Shown piece after piece: positions 49,261-61,230 of a DNA stretch of 64,000 nt. The notes beneath the pieces are model-generated. The model had not been told where the DNA came from. It was given only the letters and a program-made list of their open reading frames with translations, and did no database searches. The stretch is from Aphrophora alni (taxonomy: Eukaryota; Arthropoda; Insecta; Hemiptera; Aphrophoridae). The DNA is taken from NCBI GenBank assembly GCA_963513935.1, contig OY740771.1, forward strand, positions 13,607,138 to 13,671,137, in the 5' to 3' direction. The translations under genes and the position numbers were made by a program. Each line of letters opens with the position of its first letter. The stretch's first letter is position 1.

Positions 49261-50480
49261 GCTATCGATTTCACATATGTACAAAACTGTTACATTTTAT
49301 TTTTTATACTTTTAATATATGTTAAGTTATTTGAGTGAGCTCAAATAGGTAAAATCCTGTTGTAATAAATAATATATAAATGATATGATGATGATGATGA
49401 TAACTTTTTAGTCCTTGAAAACACTTGATTTTCTCCAAAACCTGCTGAAATATTTTACTAAAATAATTCGTTATAACGAATTCTAGTATAGTTTCTAATG
49501 CATATTATGTATTTTATTTATTAAAAAAATATACCATCTGAAAAATTTATAAAAAACACGTCAAAATACATTTAGAAATTAACGTGTATATTTTATAGTT
49601 ATGTGTAATTTTTAAAAACAACAATAAATTTAATACAGTTATCTAATGGGATATGTTTCCTTCTGCTCTAAATTTTATAATTTATACAGTAATTCGCTTA
49701 CATCGATGGATATGTGGAAGGATATTTTAGTAACTGACACAGGATAAATACAGTACGAGACAAATGTCACTCATTTTGGACAAGGATCACGTTCTATTTG
49801 ACATGTTAAAGTCCCATTAATCATGAATGATTTTGATGGTCATTTTTATTTGTTAAAATATACAATTAGTGGGATACATTGCTGTGAAAAAGTAGGATTT
49901 AATTAGAATTGATAGGTATACAAATATTAATTAAAAAAAAAAAAAATATTCACTAACTTTGGAAGTCTATATACGTAGTAATGAAACAATTTTGGTAAAA
50001 AATTGGTTGTTGATTTTTTTCCAAAAAAAAAATCAGTTTTGAGGTCTATTTAAAAAAAAATTTTTTTTGGAATGATTTTATTTCTCTGTATTGACGTCTG
50101 TTTAACTGTCATACGTCCAGAATAGCGCGTATTCAGACAAAATTTTATTTCTTGGTAACTTAAAATTTGACGGAATCTGTCTTAAAACCAAAACTATAAA
50201 TTCGAACTATGAAATTTTACAAAAATGAAGTCTAAACATTAAAAAAAACTACTAGACGTAAGCTCCCACCAAACATTTGTTTCATATGTTATCGGTCAGA
50301 AAGGTAAAGTTTTAGTGCCGACCTCAAAGTTTTAATATCTCAAAATAAGTTCAAAGAATTTCAATTCCAATTTCGTAAATTGTGAAGAGTTATGGTGAAA
50401 ACGTACGTATCAAGTCACAAGCAAAAGAGGCAAGCAGTAGGAAAAACGGCAACCTACTCCAAGCCAACGACTGTTCCTTG
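49261..50480. other. Very AT-rich sequence
   Basis: (ATG)n at about 49382-49400. Nothing else supported. Confidence 0.4.
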
Positions 50481-51500
50481 AAAGTGAGCCCTGGACCATG
50501 CCGGTCATTAATTCTTGAAAAGTGTGCCCTACATTATGCTAACCACAGTTCCTTTAAAGTGGGCCCTACACCATGTCAACCACAGTTCTTTTTTTTAAAG
50601 TGGGCTCTATACCAAGCTAACCTTCGTTTCTTTAAAGTGGATATTACACCATACCAATCACCGTTTCTTTAAAGTGGATTCTACACCATACCAATCACCG
50701 TTTCTTTAAAGTGGATTCTACACCATACCAATCACCGTTTCTTTAAAGTGGACCCTACACCATAACAATCACCGTTTCTTTAAAGTGGATTCTACACCAT
50801 ACCAATCACCGTTTCATTAAAGTGGACTCTACACCATAGCAATCACCGTTTCTTTAAAGTGGACTCTACACCATACCAATCACCGTTTCTTTATAGTGAA
50901 CCCTATACCAAACAAATCACCGTATCTTTAAAGTGGACCCTACACCATACCAATCATCGTTTCTTAAAAGTGGATTCTACACCAAACCAATCACCGTTTC
51001 TTTAAAGTGGACCCTACACCATACCAATCACCGTTTCTTTAAAGTGGATTCTACACCATACCAATCACCGTTTCTTTAAAGTGGACACTACACCATACCA
51101 ATCACCGTTTATTTAAAGTGGATTCTACACCAAACCAATCACCGTTTCTTTAAAGTGGACTCTACACCATACCAATCACCGTTTCTTTAAAGTGGATCCT
51201 ACACCATACCAATCACCGTTTCTTTAAAGTGGACTCTACACCATACCAATCACCGTTTCTTTAAAGTGGACTCTACACCATACCAATCACCGTTTCTTTA
51301 AAGTGGACTCTACACCATACCAATCACCGTTTCATTAAAGAGAGCACCACACCATACCAATCACCGTTTCTTTAAAGTGGACTCTACACCATACCAATCA
51401 CCGTTTCATTAAAGAGAGGACCACACCAAGCCAACAACCTTTTCTATAAAGTGGAGCCTACACCAAACCAACTAACGTTTCTTTAGAGTGGGTCCTCCTC
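50481..51500 (+). repeat. 37-bp minisatellite, about 27 units
   Basis: Unit CACCGTTTCTTTAAAGTGGA plus CTCTACACCATACCAAT. Successive CACCG starts are 37 bp apart in the middle. The first ~170 bp and the last ~120 bp are more diverged, as expected at array edges. The frame 50382-50672 that enters it is not a gene. Confidence 0.95.
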
Positions 51501-52802
51501 CCGTTTTATTACATATATTACAAAACTAAATTGTACATAGAAATCTTTATGCCTTGTTGCTCTGATAGTGACAACTTAAACCGTTTCGATACCAGAACAA
51601 AAAGAAACAGTGACTTTAAAACATCAATAGTATATGTACTCAGAGTGCGTACTACACCCCTTAATTATATTTAAAAGTATAAACACATATTAAACTGTTT
51701 AAATCTATGAATTATTCGTGCAAAGACTCAGAAATATGTAATATATACCTGGAATCAGTATGTCAAAATTAAAAACGTATAAAATCCTTTACAAACGAAG
51801 AAGTATAAAATACTTAAACGTGTAACAGTGTCTGAAATCTCCGGTTCTTAAACGTTGGAAATAAATAAACTTTTACTTTTAGGACAGTCACAAAAGATCC
51901 ATTTGGGTCGCAGTGAATGGAGGCTGAGTAGCCTTGGACCGCTTAATAACTAGGCTACTTTCAGGATATGTTTTTGGTTAACTGGAGTATAATTTAAAAT
52001 TAAATTTTTGACAACAATTAGGAATGGCGTCGATGTAGGTGCAACCTAAAATTCACACAGTAACGGCTATTGAGTAGCATCATATCGAAAAGGGGATTTT
52101 TTAGAGGAGAAAATGACGTAAATAAATTATTGATACAACTCGAATAGAAATGTCAGCTAAAAAAAATTAATTAAATGTTTTAAACCTTTTCGGTATACCT
52201 TTCAATGGCGATCAACTAGTTGTTTCCTTTGGCGTTCATAAACATTAAAAATGTCTAAAGCTAATATTTTTGTGCTTAAGTGTTAAAATAAATAATAACA
52301 AAATGCGTTGAACAGAATTTACATTGTATTACCCAATTACTTTCAAAAGATAGGACAAAACAGAAGCTAATACATAAAAACTCCCCCACATTCGTTTCGC
52401 TTGTTTTACCACATCTTTTTTATGCCCCCCCCATCACTTTATGTTCTCTTCCGAAGCGTCGGTATTGTAACGGGAATACATTTACAATAAGTGAGTTGGA
52501 TTTGTCACAAGGAATTGAACAGTTTTATCTTCGAAATCCATACATATTTTTTGGTCGTTTTTTTTTTAGTAATATCCATCTGTTCCGCTTCTAACGATCC
52601 AAACTAACGGCGTTCAATTCTTGTAAATGAAAAAGTTGGAAGACCTTTTGTGTTTGCACTACTTACAATGTTGAGATATGATTACATTAATAACAATTTC
52701 GTTTTTCTGTCGTAATTGTAAACAATAAGTTTATTTTCTATAAGAAGTATACAATGAATTGGGTAATATAAATAAATATTGAGATTGACTTGTGAGATAA
52801 TA
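51501..52802. other. Unassigned AT-rich sequence
   Basis: No supported feature. Confidence 0.35.
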
Positions 52803-52852
52803 TGAGATTTAAAAAAACAAACACAAGATCTCACAAAAATTACGTTTATTTA

Positions 52853-52893
52853 ATCAAACGCGTTTCAACGAAAAAGTCGCCATCCTCAGTGAT
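52853..52893 (-). ncRNA. Hammerhead-like motif H15, best complete match
   Basis: On the minus strand: ATCA, CTGAGGA, T, GGCGA-CTTTT-TCGTT, GAAAC, palindrome ACGCGT, T, TGAT. ATCA/TGAT gives four Watson-Crick stem I pairs, the box fits CUGANGA exactly, stem II has three Watson-Crick and two G-U pairs, and the base after the palindrome is U, an allowed H17. The only departure from the textbook core is one extra U between A9 and stem II. Confidence 0.62.
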
Positions 52894-52953
52894 ACATGAG
52901 CTACAATAACTAAACTATAACTCAAACTATAGTTTTGGTATTGTAGCTCATGT

Positions 52954-52994
52954 ATCACTGAGGATGGCGACTTTGTCTTTGAAAAGCGTTTGAT
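52954..52994 (+). ncRNA. Hammerhead-like motif H16
   Basis: Inverted twin of H15: ATCA (52954-52957), CTGAGGA (52958-52964), T, a stem damaged by GTCTTT, GAAAAGCGTT and TGAT. The GAAAC and palindrome are broken here, so H15 is the better copy. Confidence 0.5.
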
Positions 52995-53064
52995 TAAGGA
53001 AACGTAATTTTTGTGAGATCTTGTGTTCGAGTTATAATTGAGTAATCATAAAATTCTACCTCCG

Positions 53065-53290
53065 TCTTTTTTTAAGGATCTTCACCTTTCATTCCCTCAG
53101 AAAATCGAAAAAGCAATTTTCGACAAGCCGTCACTCTGCATGTACGCAAGATAACCGCTCAAAAAAATTAAAATTGGAACAAAGGAATAAAGTATTTCTC
53201 ATTCAAAAAAAAAAAAAAAGTTGAAAATGTCAAAATGGCGGTAATTTGAAACAGTTTTTCATAACTTGCTTGTTATTCAATGTATTCAAC
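53065..53290 (+). repeat. Dispersed 'GAAAAAGCAATTTTCGACAAGCCGTC' repeat, copy 2
   Basis: CTTCACCTTTCATTCCCTCAG, TTTTCGACAAGCCGTCAC, ATGTACGCAAGATAACCGC, then TCAAAATGGCGGTAATTTG. Same style as 44371 and 56830. Confidence 0.45.
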
Positions 53291-53589
53291 ATCCTGTACT
53301 ACTGGGTAAAACCATTTGAACTACCAACACAATTTAACATTTTCTACAAGTCCAACATTTACCTGATATTTCCTTGTATACCGAGGAGAATTACCTGGTA
53401 TTTCATTGCATGACAGAACTGTAACTACCATAATGGTGTCTATTAGCTTGCTTTTCATTTCTGTAGCCTACAATTTTAAAAAGACAAATCTTTCTGAGCT
53501 CTTCTTATCTCTTGCGTTAACTCGCACTATGTTGGATAAAAATGCTTATTTCAATTCTGGTTCTAATGGTAGGTACCAACTTCTCTATG

Positions 53590-53900
53590 ATAAAAAGTAG
53601 CAAAGTTATTGTCAAAGATGTAATTTAGAACCCGGATCTTCCAAGAAAATCTTTCGTATAGTTAAGAAGGTCGAGTGAAGTTATGGTACATTCCGAGTGC
53701 ACGGATTCGATGCCTAGCGACACGAGAGAATGAGTAAAGAATTTTTAATATACGCACGTCCTACGAGAAACGTTAGGGTCTAGCTGGCGTAAGACTCCTT
53801 GATCTACCAATACAATTTAACATTTCCTATAAACCCCAAGAAACGAACGTTTAAAATGTACATTTAAAAGATCTATTTGTATTACTGAGGATAAGTGTAA
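53590..53900 (+). repeat. Dispersed repeat with TCGTATAGTTAAG, copy 2
   Basis: AGTTATTGTCAAAGATGTAA, TTTCGTATAGTTAAG, GCGACACGAGAGAATGAG and GATCTACCAATACAATTTAA parallel 34485-34805. Confidence 0.45.
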
Positions 53901-54514
53901 GATAGCGATTATCTTCTTGTTTTAAAATAGATTTAATAAAAACGTATTATTTATATATATGTTCCATTGAAATTATCCTCCAGAGGCTGTATTTTGATTT
54001 GTTTTCTTTGAGGTCGAGTTGCGGTGTCACACATTTAATTTCATCTCGTTTCTTCTGCAAAGGACATGTACAACCATTAAATGTCCACCCTTTATCTCTA
54101 CACTTTCTGCTTCTTTTATCTGTGTAACCAGCTTCATTCACGCTTATAATCTTTTCGTTGCTCGTTTAAAGTCTGGCTTTACACACGAACTCTTACAGTC
54201 TTGTTTATGTTTGGTTATTACACAAGGGGTAATGTACAATTTTTATGGTAGTTTCACGTGTTTAAACAGCGGCAGAGAATTCTAAACACCCTTTTTTTTA
54301 GGGTTGAGCTGTGGGTCATGAGAAAGGGCAATTGGGTGTTGGGATTTTCTTGTTTAGTGTGTTTATATTAAATATGGGCGTGTGGGTGAAGAATGTAAAA
54401 TCAAGCATCTGCTGAGTACTTTCATGTAAACACTGTATCAATATTTTAATTACGTCAGAGTAATTTAAGAATTGCTGATACGACCGTCATGTTTCAATAA
54501 AATGAAACAAAAAG
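53901..54514. other. Unassigned sequence
   Basis: Overlapping frames at 53947-54141 (-) and 54019-54285 (+); the reverse frame has several cysteines (RSRKCRDKGWTFNGCTCPLQ). No family was recognised and no gene is called. Confidence 0.3.
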
Positions 54515-54770
54515 ATCCTCAGAGGCTCATTTATATTTAGAACTAGCGTGGTAATACCAACAGAGCCTAGCTGGATCTACATCTTTCACACGTAATCTTA
54601 GGTTAGATACCTCTGTTTCATCTTTCCTGTCATGTCTCTCTTGACCAACTCTTTTTCCTTTCGATCCTGACGCTATTAGAATATTCGAGGACTTGAGATC
54701 CTTTGTGTTATGGTTTTTTTGTAACGTAGTGATGACCGAGAAAACGCCAATAAACAACGGGGAGGGGGGG
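54515..54770 (-). repeat. Family B repeat copy, long
   Basis: GATCCTCAGAGGCTCATTTA, GTGGTAATACCAACAGAGCC, TAGCTGGATCTACATCTTTC, TCATCTTTCCTGTCATGTC, GACGCTATTAGAATATTCG, GTGATGACCGAG. This gives the fullest view of the B 3' end. Confidence 0.75.
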
Positions 54771-56019
54771 AGAAAGGTTAGGTTCTTATATAATAATACT
54801 AAAATCGAACAATATAACAATACTTTATATTGTCCTCAGTTTTGTTTTCAATTTGTAAATTTACCCAGGAAATGCGACGATTATGAAAATCCTGACTTTT
54901 CGCCGCTGGCACTCGCTCCGCCAAATACAAATTTTGGATCGCCTGGCACTTATTCCTACACTCCGTGAAAAATTTCTTATACGAAATATGTTGAATTTAA
55001 TCCGTTTTAAGTTATAATTTGTTTTAGAAAACAACACACACACTAAGATGACAGATGAAAATCGAAACATCCTCATATATTCTTATTTAAGTCATTTGTC
55101 TGTAAATTTATACTTACTTTATAATTACTCTCTATTAGAGATACTGCTGTTCTTATATTCAATTAAATTGCTTTGTCCACATCTAAGAAGTTGGAGTTAG
55201 TCTTGCAATTTAAATCGAGGATTAAAGGGACTGTTAGGGTGGTGACACTGTGACAGGGCAAACGGTTAAATTGGAAACAGTCTTGGCATCCAAGCTTAGC
55301 TCACCATGGTGTGGAGGTGGTGACATTATTTAATATATCTGTATGATGTAAAAAAACATTTTACAAATTACCAAGACAGTTCAATGTAAAGATTTTAGTT
55401 AAAATTACAAATTGCATCATAACTCATCTTCTCAGTTGCCTTCCCAGTTTGATAATAGTATAAGTGTGTTATAAGTTGAATAACACACAAGATATAAACA
55501 GAAAACTGTTTTAAATAACCGCCATTTTGAAATCACAATTCAATTGTAATAAAATACATTTTACTTTTGCAGTTTCTTAAGGTCATAACGTATGATAATC
55601 AGAAAGGGAAATCGAAATTACCAAACTTAGCCTATACTTCGTATTCTATCCAAATACAATAAATACATCGTATATCGTACAATTTCATACTATGGTTCTT
55701 ATAAAATCGTATTTTATTACAAAGTTTAGAAATATGTTCCATTTATAACTTCTGCAAACTGGAATAACCTCTGGTGTGAGAAGACATCAATCATAGAATA
55801 TTTTATGATGTCAAACTCCCATTTCGATATATTTGCAACGGTGAAACCAGGACATGGTAAACGTATATAAAGTTTATAGGTATTCAATTGAAACAATCGA
55901 TTATTTAAACATGATATATAGCTTATTTAGAAGCTCACTTTGTTGGTAAGGTTTCGGGTACTCGCGGGACTTAAAACTTACATTGGTTTTAGGAAAAAGT
56001 GGGGGATATGGATTTGAAT
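54771..56019. other. Unassigned sequence
   Basis: One ACCGCCATTTTGAAATC block at 55519. No gene recognised. Confidence 0.35.
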
Positions 56020-56135
56020 AGCATTTTGGTTGTGTTGTGAGATTTTTCAAGCTTACTTCCTGTGGGAGTTCAATAAGTTGTAGTGTTTGCCCATCATCGA
56101 GGGTGAGTTAGGAGCTGATCACATATTACCCGGCG
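56020..56135 (+). mobile_element. tRNA-derived SINE, eroded copy
   Basis: TTCCTGTGGGAGTTCAATAAG, TTGTAGTGTTTGCCC and CATCGAGGGTGAG follow the SINE order after the B box region. Confidence 0.4.
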
Positions 56136-56449
56136 AAAACAAGGAACAGTTGTAAGTGATCGTATAAATTATTTATGTTTAAATACATTTTTTCTAAAGC
56201 AATTTTTAAATATCTACTGGCGAAATGTATCCAATAAAATGTTGCCGCACAGAGCAAACAAGGAAGCCAACTAAATTAAAATCAAAAGGAAGAGTTGTTT
56301 TTTTTCATAATATTTTCACATTAGATGACCGTTAGACTAATGAAAATGGAGGGGTAGGTGACACAAGAAAAACAATTCATGGGGGTCATCGTGTTACCTA
56401 CCCAACCCCATCATAAATGTAATACAAGCAGATCCTCTAAATTTAATAC

Positions 56450-56665
56450 ATAAAAGTTTATTGGGGTCTTGCCCAGTAGGGTATGTTTGTAAGAACAGTT
56501 GTTGAGGACGTTAACCTAACCTAACCTAACATCGTAGATGAGTAATGTTATAAAGTCTCCACTCGCTACGTTCGGCCCTGCTGGATATCGTAACTATACG
56601 AAAATTATATTTTTGTTAGTCAGGGTTAAAATCTACATTTTTTGACAATAACGTTAGTCTAGGTT
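56450..56665 (-). repeat. Dispersed repeat of the 34.5/53.6-kb type, with CCTAA tracts
   Basis: CCACTCGCTACGTTCGGCC, ATATCGTAACTATACGAAAA and TTTTTTGACAATAACGTTAG are the reverse of those copies. CCTAACCTAACCTAAC (56513) and TAGGTTAGGTTAGGTTA (56656) flank the segment in opposite orientation. Confidence 0.45.
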
Positions 56666-56829
56666 AGGTTAGGTTAATTTTCCCCTTTTAATTTTTAACA
56701 ACAAATTGATCTTATAGATTTGAGATCTATTCTGTTACCATAACATGTAGAATTGAAATCTGTAAATTTTTATCTATTTTAGTGTGTTATAAATTGAAAA
56801 AAAACATGATATTATATGAAAAACAATGG

Positions 56830-57075
56830 CCTCCATTTTGACATTTTAAATTTGATTTTCTTAATTTTAATAGCGCACTGTAATCACCTATACTAAATTT
56901 CATATTCCCATTCAATTTTATGCGCGGCTATAATCGCGCATAACTTCAGATGACAACGACAATGACGACGGACGGACGGAATGTCGAAAATAACTTTTTC
57001 TTGGTCCTGATACCACGAAACGTGATGAATCAAAAAACGGAGGGGGTATTTTTTATTTTTTTTTTCAATTACCCT
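56830..57075 (-). repeat. Dispersed repeat of the 44.4-kb type, copy 3
   Basis: Reversed order: TTCATATTCCCATT, GCGCGGCTATAATCGCGC, GACGACGGACGGACGGAATG, TCGAAAATAACTTTTTCTTGG, CCACGAAACGTGATGAATC. Confidence 0.5.
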
Positions 57076-57099
57076 ACGAAGTATTGTATAATTGGTAAG

Positions 57100-57843
57100 T
57101 TGGTAACGTCTTAAACATTGAACAAAATTCAGCCGGAGTCTTCACGGGAAAGTAAATTAGGATTATGCTCGGCGGACCACTCAGTAAGCCGCCTCCCGGG
57201 AGAGACTGCAAATTGAGGTAACATCCGGCGGTCTACTCTCCTACCCGTATAAATGGACAGGTTACATCTGAGCTGTGGAGTTTGGGTGCGCAGTGGGTCT
57301 AGGCGTGGTCTAGGGGTCAGTAGGGTGGTGGGGGAAGCGGCCGCCTCAGTCTGGGTCTGGTGTTGGTGCTACCAACGATGTCTGCAAGACCGCTGGATCG
57401 TGAACAGTAGCCGGCGCTGACTATTTCCCCTACAATGCTACTGTCCCCACGCGGCCTCAAACTACAAACTTTACCTCCCCTCCAAGCGCTAGTCACAGCT
57501 CAGATGACACCTGTCCATTTATACCTTTCTCTCTATAATCGTATGACCAAAGGCCGAGACTATTCTTCTCGCAAGAAGGACCACCGACAAGCTCGTCGGC
57601 AGAGCCCCCTGTGAAAACAACTGCAAGGGACTCCGCCAACTAAGGCCGAAAGGACAGCTCCAGCCTTACATCTACCGAACCACCAATATTCCACACACCG
57701 ATTCTCGAGCTCCATACTATATCTCCTTTTAACCTCATATCACAATTCGCCGCAAGACCCATCCTCTAAACCAGATCCAAGTCGGGCCTGGTGTAACATA
57801 CATATCACCAGGCTTTTCCAAACCCTACACTCCAGCCTACATC
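57100..57843 (+). mobile_element. LTR retrotransposon: partial long terminal repeat
   Basis: A GC-rich segment that ends ...CTACATCA directly before a primer binding site, as a 5' LTR does. It contains TATAAA at 57248 and an inverted repeat of 31 bp (57247-57277 with 57494-57524, 29 of 31 matching) around a 216-bp loop. The left boundary (expected TG) is not identifiable. No gag or pol follows, so this is the left end of a truncated copy. Gypsy/Osvaldo- or retrovirus-like elements use this primer type, but the clade is not settled. Confidence 0.55.
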
Positions 57844-57844
57844 A

Positions 57845-57862
57845 ATTGGCGCCCAACGTGAA
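57845..57862 (+). promoter_or_regulatory. Primer binding site, tRNA-Lys type
   Basis: TGGCGCCCAACGTG (57846-57859) matches the first 14 bases complementary to the tRNA-Lys 3' end used as primer by many retroelements. The match then stops (AAG instead of GGG). Confidence 0.65.
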
Positions 57863-57864
57863 GC

Positions 57865-58255
57865 GCGTTTTCGAATCAACTGTTCTCCAAACTTACCCAA
57901 ACTGCAGCGAAATGTCATAGTTTCTGGCAATCTTGAAAATAAACAATCAGGGTTTTGGGAGAATGATAAATACTAATTAAAATTTAATTCAAATCCGTTA
58001 TTTTGTTTATTTAAAAAGATTTGTAGTAAACTGAAAACGAGTAAGCGGTTTATATAGAGCATATTGAGTTATATACTGTGAGAACCTAGTAGTTGACAAA
58101 TTTTGAAAATAGAAAAACCCTGTTTTATTATTTAAATCAATTAGGAACGGACTCTCAAAATTTTATGTTTGTATCCTGTCATTATTTTAAAAGCTTTTAA
58201 TTAAATTATGAATACTAAATTTTACATCACTCCATCGTCCGTTTTGTTTTTCTTT
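57865..58255. other. AT-rich sequence after the PBS
   Basis: No retroelement coding sequence follows. Confidence 0.4.
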
Positions 58256-58259
58256 TCCG

Positions 58260-58470
58260 AAGCTTGAGTTTTATTCACTACATTTGTAAAATGAAATAAC
58301 TTCAGTTTAAAATAAACTCCTAGTTTGACTAAAGCTTTATGCACACTAGAAATGTAGAGTTTAGAACAACCCTTTGTTTCGTAAGGCCCTAGGGGAAGGT
58401 ACTGGACGTTATGATGGTAATTAATGAGTTCTGACTTTGTATAGGTACAACTGAAGTTCTGAGATAGCAC
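58260..58470 (-). repeat. Dispersed repeat, copy 2 (of 20395-20610)
   Basis: AACAACCCTTTGTTTCG, GTACTGGACGTTATGATGGT, TAATGAGTTCTGACTTTG and GAAGTTCTGAG are the reverse of copy 1. The 82-codon reverse frame here is unrecognised and is probably repeat-derived. Confidence 0.65.
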
Positions 58471-59524
58471 AAACTAATCTCAAGTTCTTTGTTACAACTC
58501 AAGAACGTCTCTGAAACTGTAAGAGACCGAGAGGATATTTGATTGTGAGGAAGTGCATTTTATTTAATTATTTAATTCTAAATGGTACCTAAAACAGTTT
58601 TATTGGTCTTATTTAAACTACTGTTGATTTCAGACCTAGTGAATTCATACACCTGCTTTAAGGTGGGACGTAGAAATGAAATAATTTATTAAAATATATT
58701 GCTAACCATTTAGAAACCAGTCTGCCTCATATTCTGTAGGAAATTATATTTTGACGCAAAATTTAAGATTAAAAAATAATTAAACCACCCACTAAATTAT
58801 AGTAAATTATAAAGTCGTGTATTTCATAGGCGTATTCTAAAAGGTTGGGTTTAATAAAACAACATAATACCCAATAATAAAAAGTGTTAAAATCACATAT
58901 TATACTAAAAATACCATTATTGCTATTTAAACCAAATGAAGTGGGCAGCAATATTGAAAAATGCCAGCGACATTTCAAAATTTGCATAACATAATCTTAA
59001 ATTCTGACAAAAAGTATGGAAAATTCCTCATTTAAAGTGTTTTGTATCTCTTATAGTTTCAGAAATCCTGAACCAAATTAAGCAGGTTCGATCCTAGACT
59101 GTTCTAGATTTTATCACTTTTAGTTTATTTAACCCTAGCATAGGAAAAGTGTACTTATAAAAAGCGTGTGATTTGCAACATAACGGTATAAATATATAAT
59201 CGTATGCGTTATGAGTTCTAATTGCTTCCCTATTTATAATTCAAATAGTATTTGAAAAATAATAGTTAACTGTCTTAAAAAAAAAAAATATGACTCAATA
59301 AAATAATATATTATAAACAAAAAACATTTTTTAGGAAGAAATGTTTTGATACCTGATTACACATCTGTGGTTCATTCTACTCGAACTTTATTCCAACTAA
59401 ACAATATACACATCTTCCTACAAATGAGTTTGGATATTTCAAAATGGCCGCAATTAAAAATTATTTTTTAAGAATAAATTTTCATCAGACAGTCTGGCAA
59501 CCATTGGTTATACCTCAATTTATA
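58471..59524. other. Unassigned AT-rich sequence
   Basis: AAAATGGCCGCAATT at 59442. No gene recognised. Confidence 0.35.
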
Positions 59525-60555
59525 AAAGAATTAAACTCAATAGAATCCTTAAGACAATATTTAAGATTTAACTCATAAAATTTTAAATCAGATTCTACAA
59601 AATAAATTATAAGAATCTTAGGACATAACTCCAGAGTTAACTCATAAGACTTAATTAAGATAAAACTCACAACTCAAAAGAACCTTAAAACAAAATCTAA
59701 GAGACCATCCACAAGACACAATTTAAGAGATAACTCAAAAGAATCTTAAGAGGTAGCGAAAAAGAATCTTAAAACAAAATCTAAGAGACCACCTATAAAC
59801 ACAATTTAAGAGGTAGGCCTAACTCAAAAGGATGTTAAGGGGCAACTCAAAAGAACCTTAAGACAAAATCTAAGAGACCATACACAAGACATTTAAGAGA
59901 TAACTCAAAAGAATCTTAAGAGGCAGCTAAAAATAATCTTAAAACAAAATCTAAGAGACCACCTATAAGACACAATTTAAGAGGTAGGCCTAACTCAAAA
60001 GAATGTTAAGGGGCAGCTCAAAAGAACCTTAAGACAAAATCTAAGAGACCATCCACAAGACATTTAAGAGATAACTCAAAAGAATCTTAAGAGGCAGCTA
60101 AAAATAATCTTAAAACAAAATCTAAGAGACCACCTATAAGACACAATTTAAGAGGTAGGCCTAACTCAAAAGAATGTTAAGGGGCAGCTCAAAAGAACCT
60201 TAAGACAAAATCTAAGAGACCATACACAAGACACAATTTAAGAGATAAATCAAAAGAATCTTAAGAGGTAGCGAAACAGAATCTTAAGACACAATCTAAG
60301 AGGCAACTCAAAAGAACCTTAAGATAGAATATAAGAGATATCTTACGAGAGATAATTTAAGAGACAACTCAAAGAACCTTACAATAGAATTTAAGCCGTA
60401 ACTCATGGTACATATTTTAAGTGACAGCACAAAATAAAATTAAGACAGCATCTAAAAAAAAATTCACGAAAGATAATTAAAGAGGCAACTCAAAAGACCA
60501 TAAGACAGAATCTAAGAGATAACTCACGAGAAATAATTTAAAAGACAACTCTAAT
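59525..60555 (+). repeat. AACTCAAAAGAATCTTAAGA array with 171-bp higher-order unit
   Basis: Base elements of about 20-30 bp (AACTCAAAAGAATCTTAAG, ACAAAATCTAAGAGACCA, CACAATTTAAGAG) are arranged in a higher-order unit. The marker AGGTAGGCCTAACTC recurs at 59811, 59982 and 60153, exactly 171 bp apart. Both edges decay into single base elements. Confidence 0.93.
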
Positions 60556-61020
60556 AATGTAGTTGTAAACTCCTAAAATTATTTTGTTTTGCCCGTTTTT
60601 TTAAATAGAATGTAAACTGAATTCATTTAAAGTAGAACACCCAATCAGTTCAACAAAATTCACAGATGACTGGCTAGAATGGTGTGTCACATATAAAATC
60701 AGTAACAACGTGAATAGTGCACGGAATCAAAATATCAACCCAGGAGTGTGGTTATTGAATCATGCTGTTATAGATTCACCACCACATGAAGGTACAATCA
60801 CGTTGGTCAGCTGCCAGAATCTATCATTACCACTTTTACTCTTTTAGTCGGCTCGTTTCTGTTGAAATATCAAAATTCAATCAGTCCATTCACATTGGAC
60901 ACTGCGTTATACAAGGATTTAGATGTAAAAAAACATAATAAACAAAAAGGTAATTACGAGCAGGAATTTTTGAAATTTAAAAATGAATGTTTAAATTCCC
61001 TTTATAAATTAGTTATGTGA
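60556..61020. other. AT-rich sequence
   Basis: No supported feature. Confidence 0.35.
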
Positions 61021-61230
61021 TTTAAATGTTTTGAGATCCCCCGAGTTCAAAAGAACGGGACGTTTTCAATTTTTGAATAACTTAAAATTTTGGGTTTAAC
61101 TCACATAAGACAACCATAAAATCCGATTTTATCAAAATTGATTATAACGATTTAGACCAAATTTTACTCAAGTGGTTACATTACATTTCTTAGGGGTCCA
61201 TCTCTCCAAAAAATATCGGTTCTTGAATTA
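61021..61230 (+). repeat. Possible relative of the 4.7-kb dispersed repeat
   Basis: TTTGAGATCCCCCGAGTTCAAAAG and later AAAATCCGATTTTATCAAAA have the same layout as 4738-4985, at low similarity. Confidence 0.25.

Larger units (their letters stand above)
52820..53027. repeat. Inverted repeat with ~100-bp arms and 8-bp spacer
   Basis: Left arm 52820-52919 and right arm 52928-53027 carry ACAAGATCTCACAAAAATTACG, TTAATCAAACGC, GTCGCCATCCTCAGTGATAC and ATGAGCTACAATA in reverse order. A few point changes separate them. Each arm holds one hammerhead-like motif (H15, H16). Confidence 0.92.

Noticed and set aside
48057..49315. Four plus-strand frames of 67-94 codons
   Set aside because: They fall on or beside the diverged minisatellite; sequence follows the DNA unit and no domain is visible.
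50382..50672. 96-codon frame at the start of the 37-bp array
   Set aside because: 37 is not a multiple of three, the frame closes as soon as the array becomes regular, and composition follows the repeat.
50481..51500. 37-bp repeats considered as a CRISPR array
   Set aside because: Units are contiguous with no spacers between them.
57000..57030. CTGATACCACGAAACGTG considered as a hammerhead-like copy
   Set aside because: There is no room for stem II between box and GAAAC, and the site belongs to a different repeat family.
58769..58987. 72-codon reverse frame with hydrophobic composition
   Set aside because: AT-rich F/Y/I/N composition is expected by chance; no motif or splice context.
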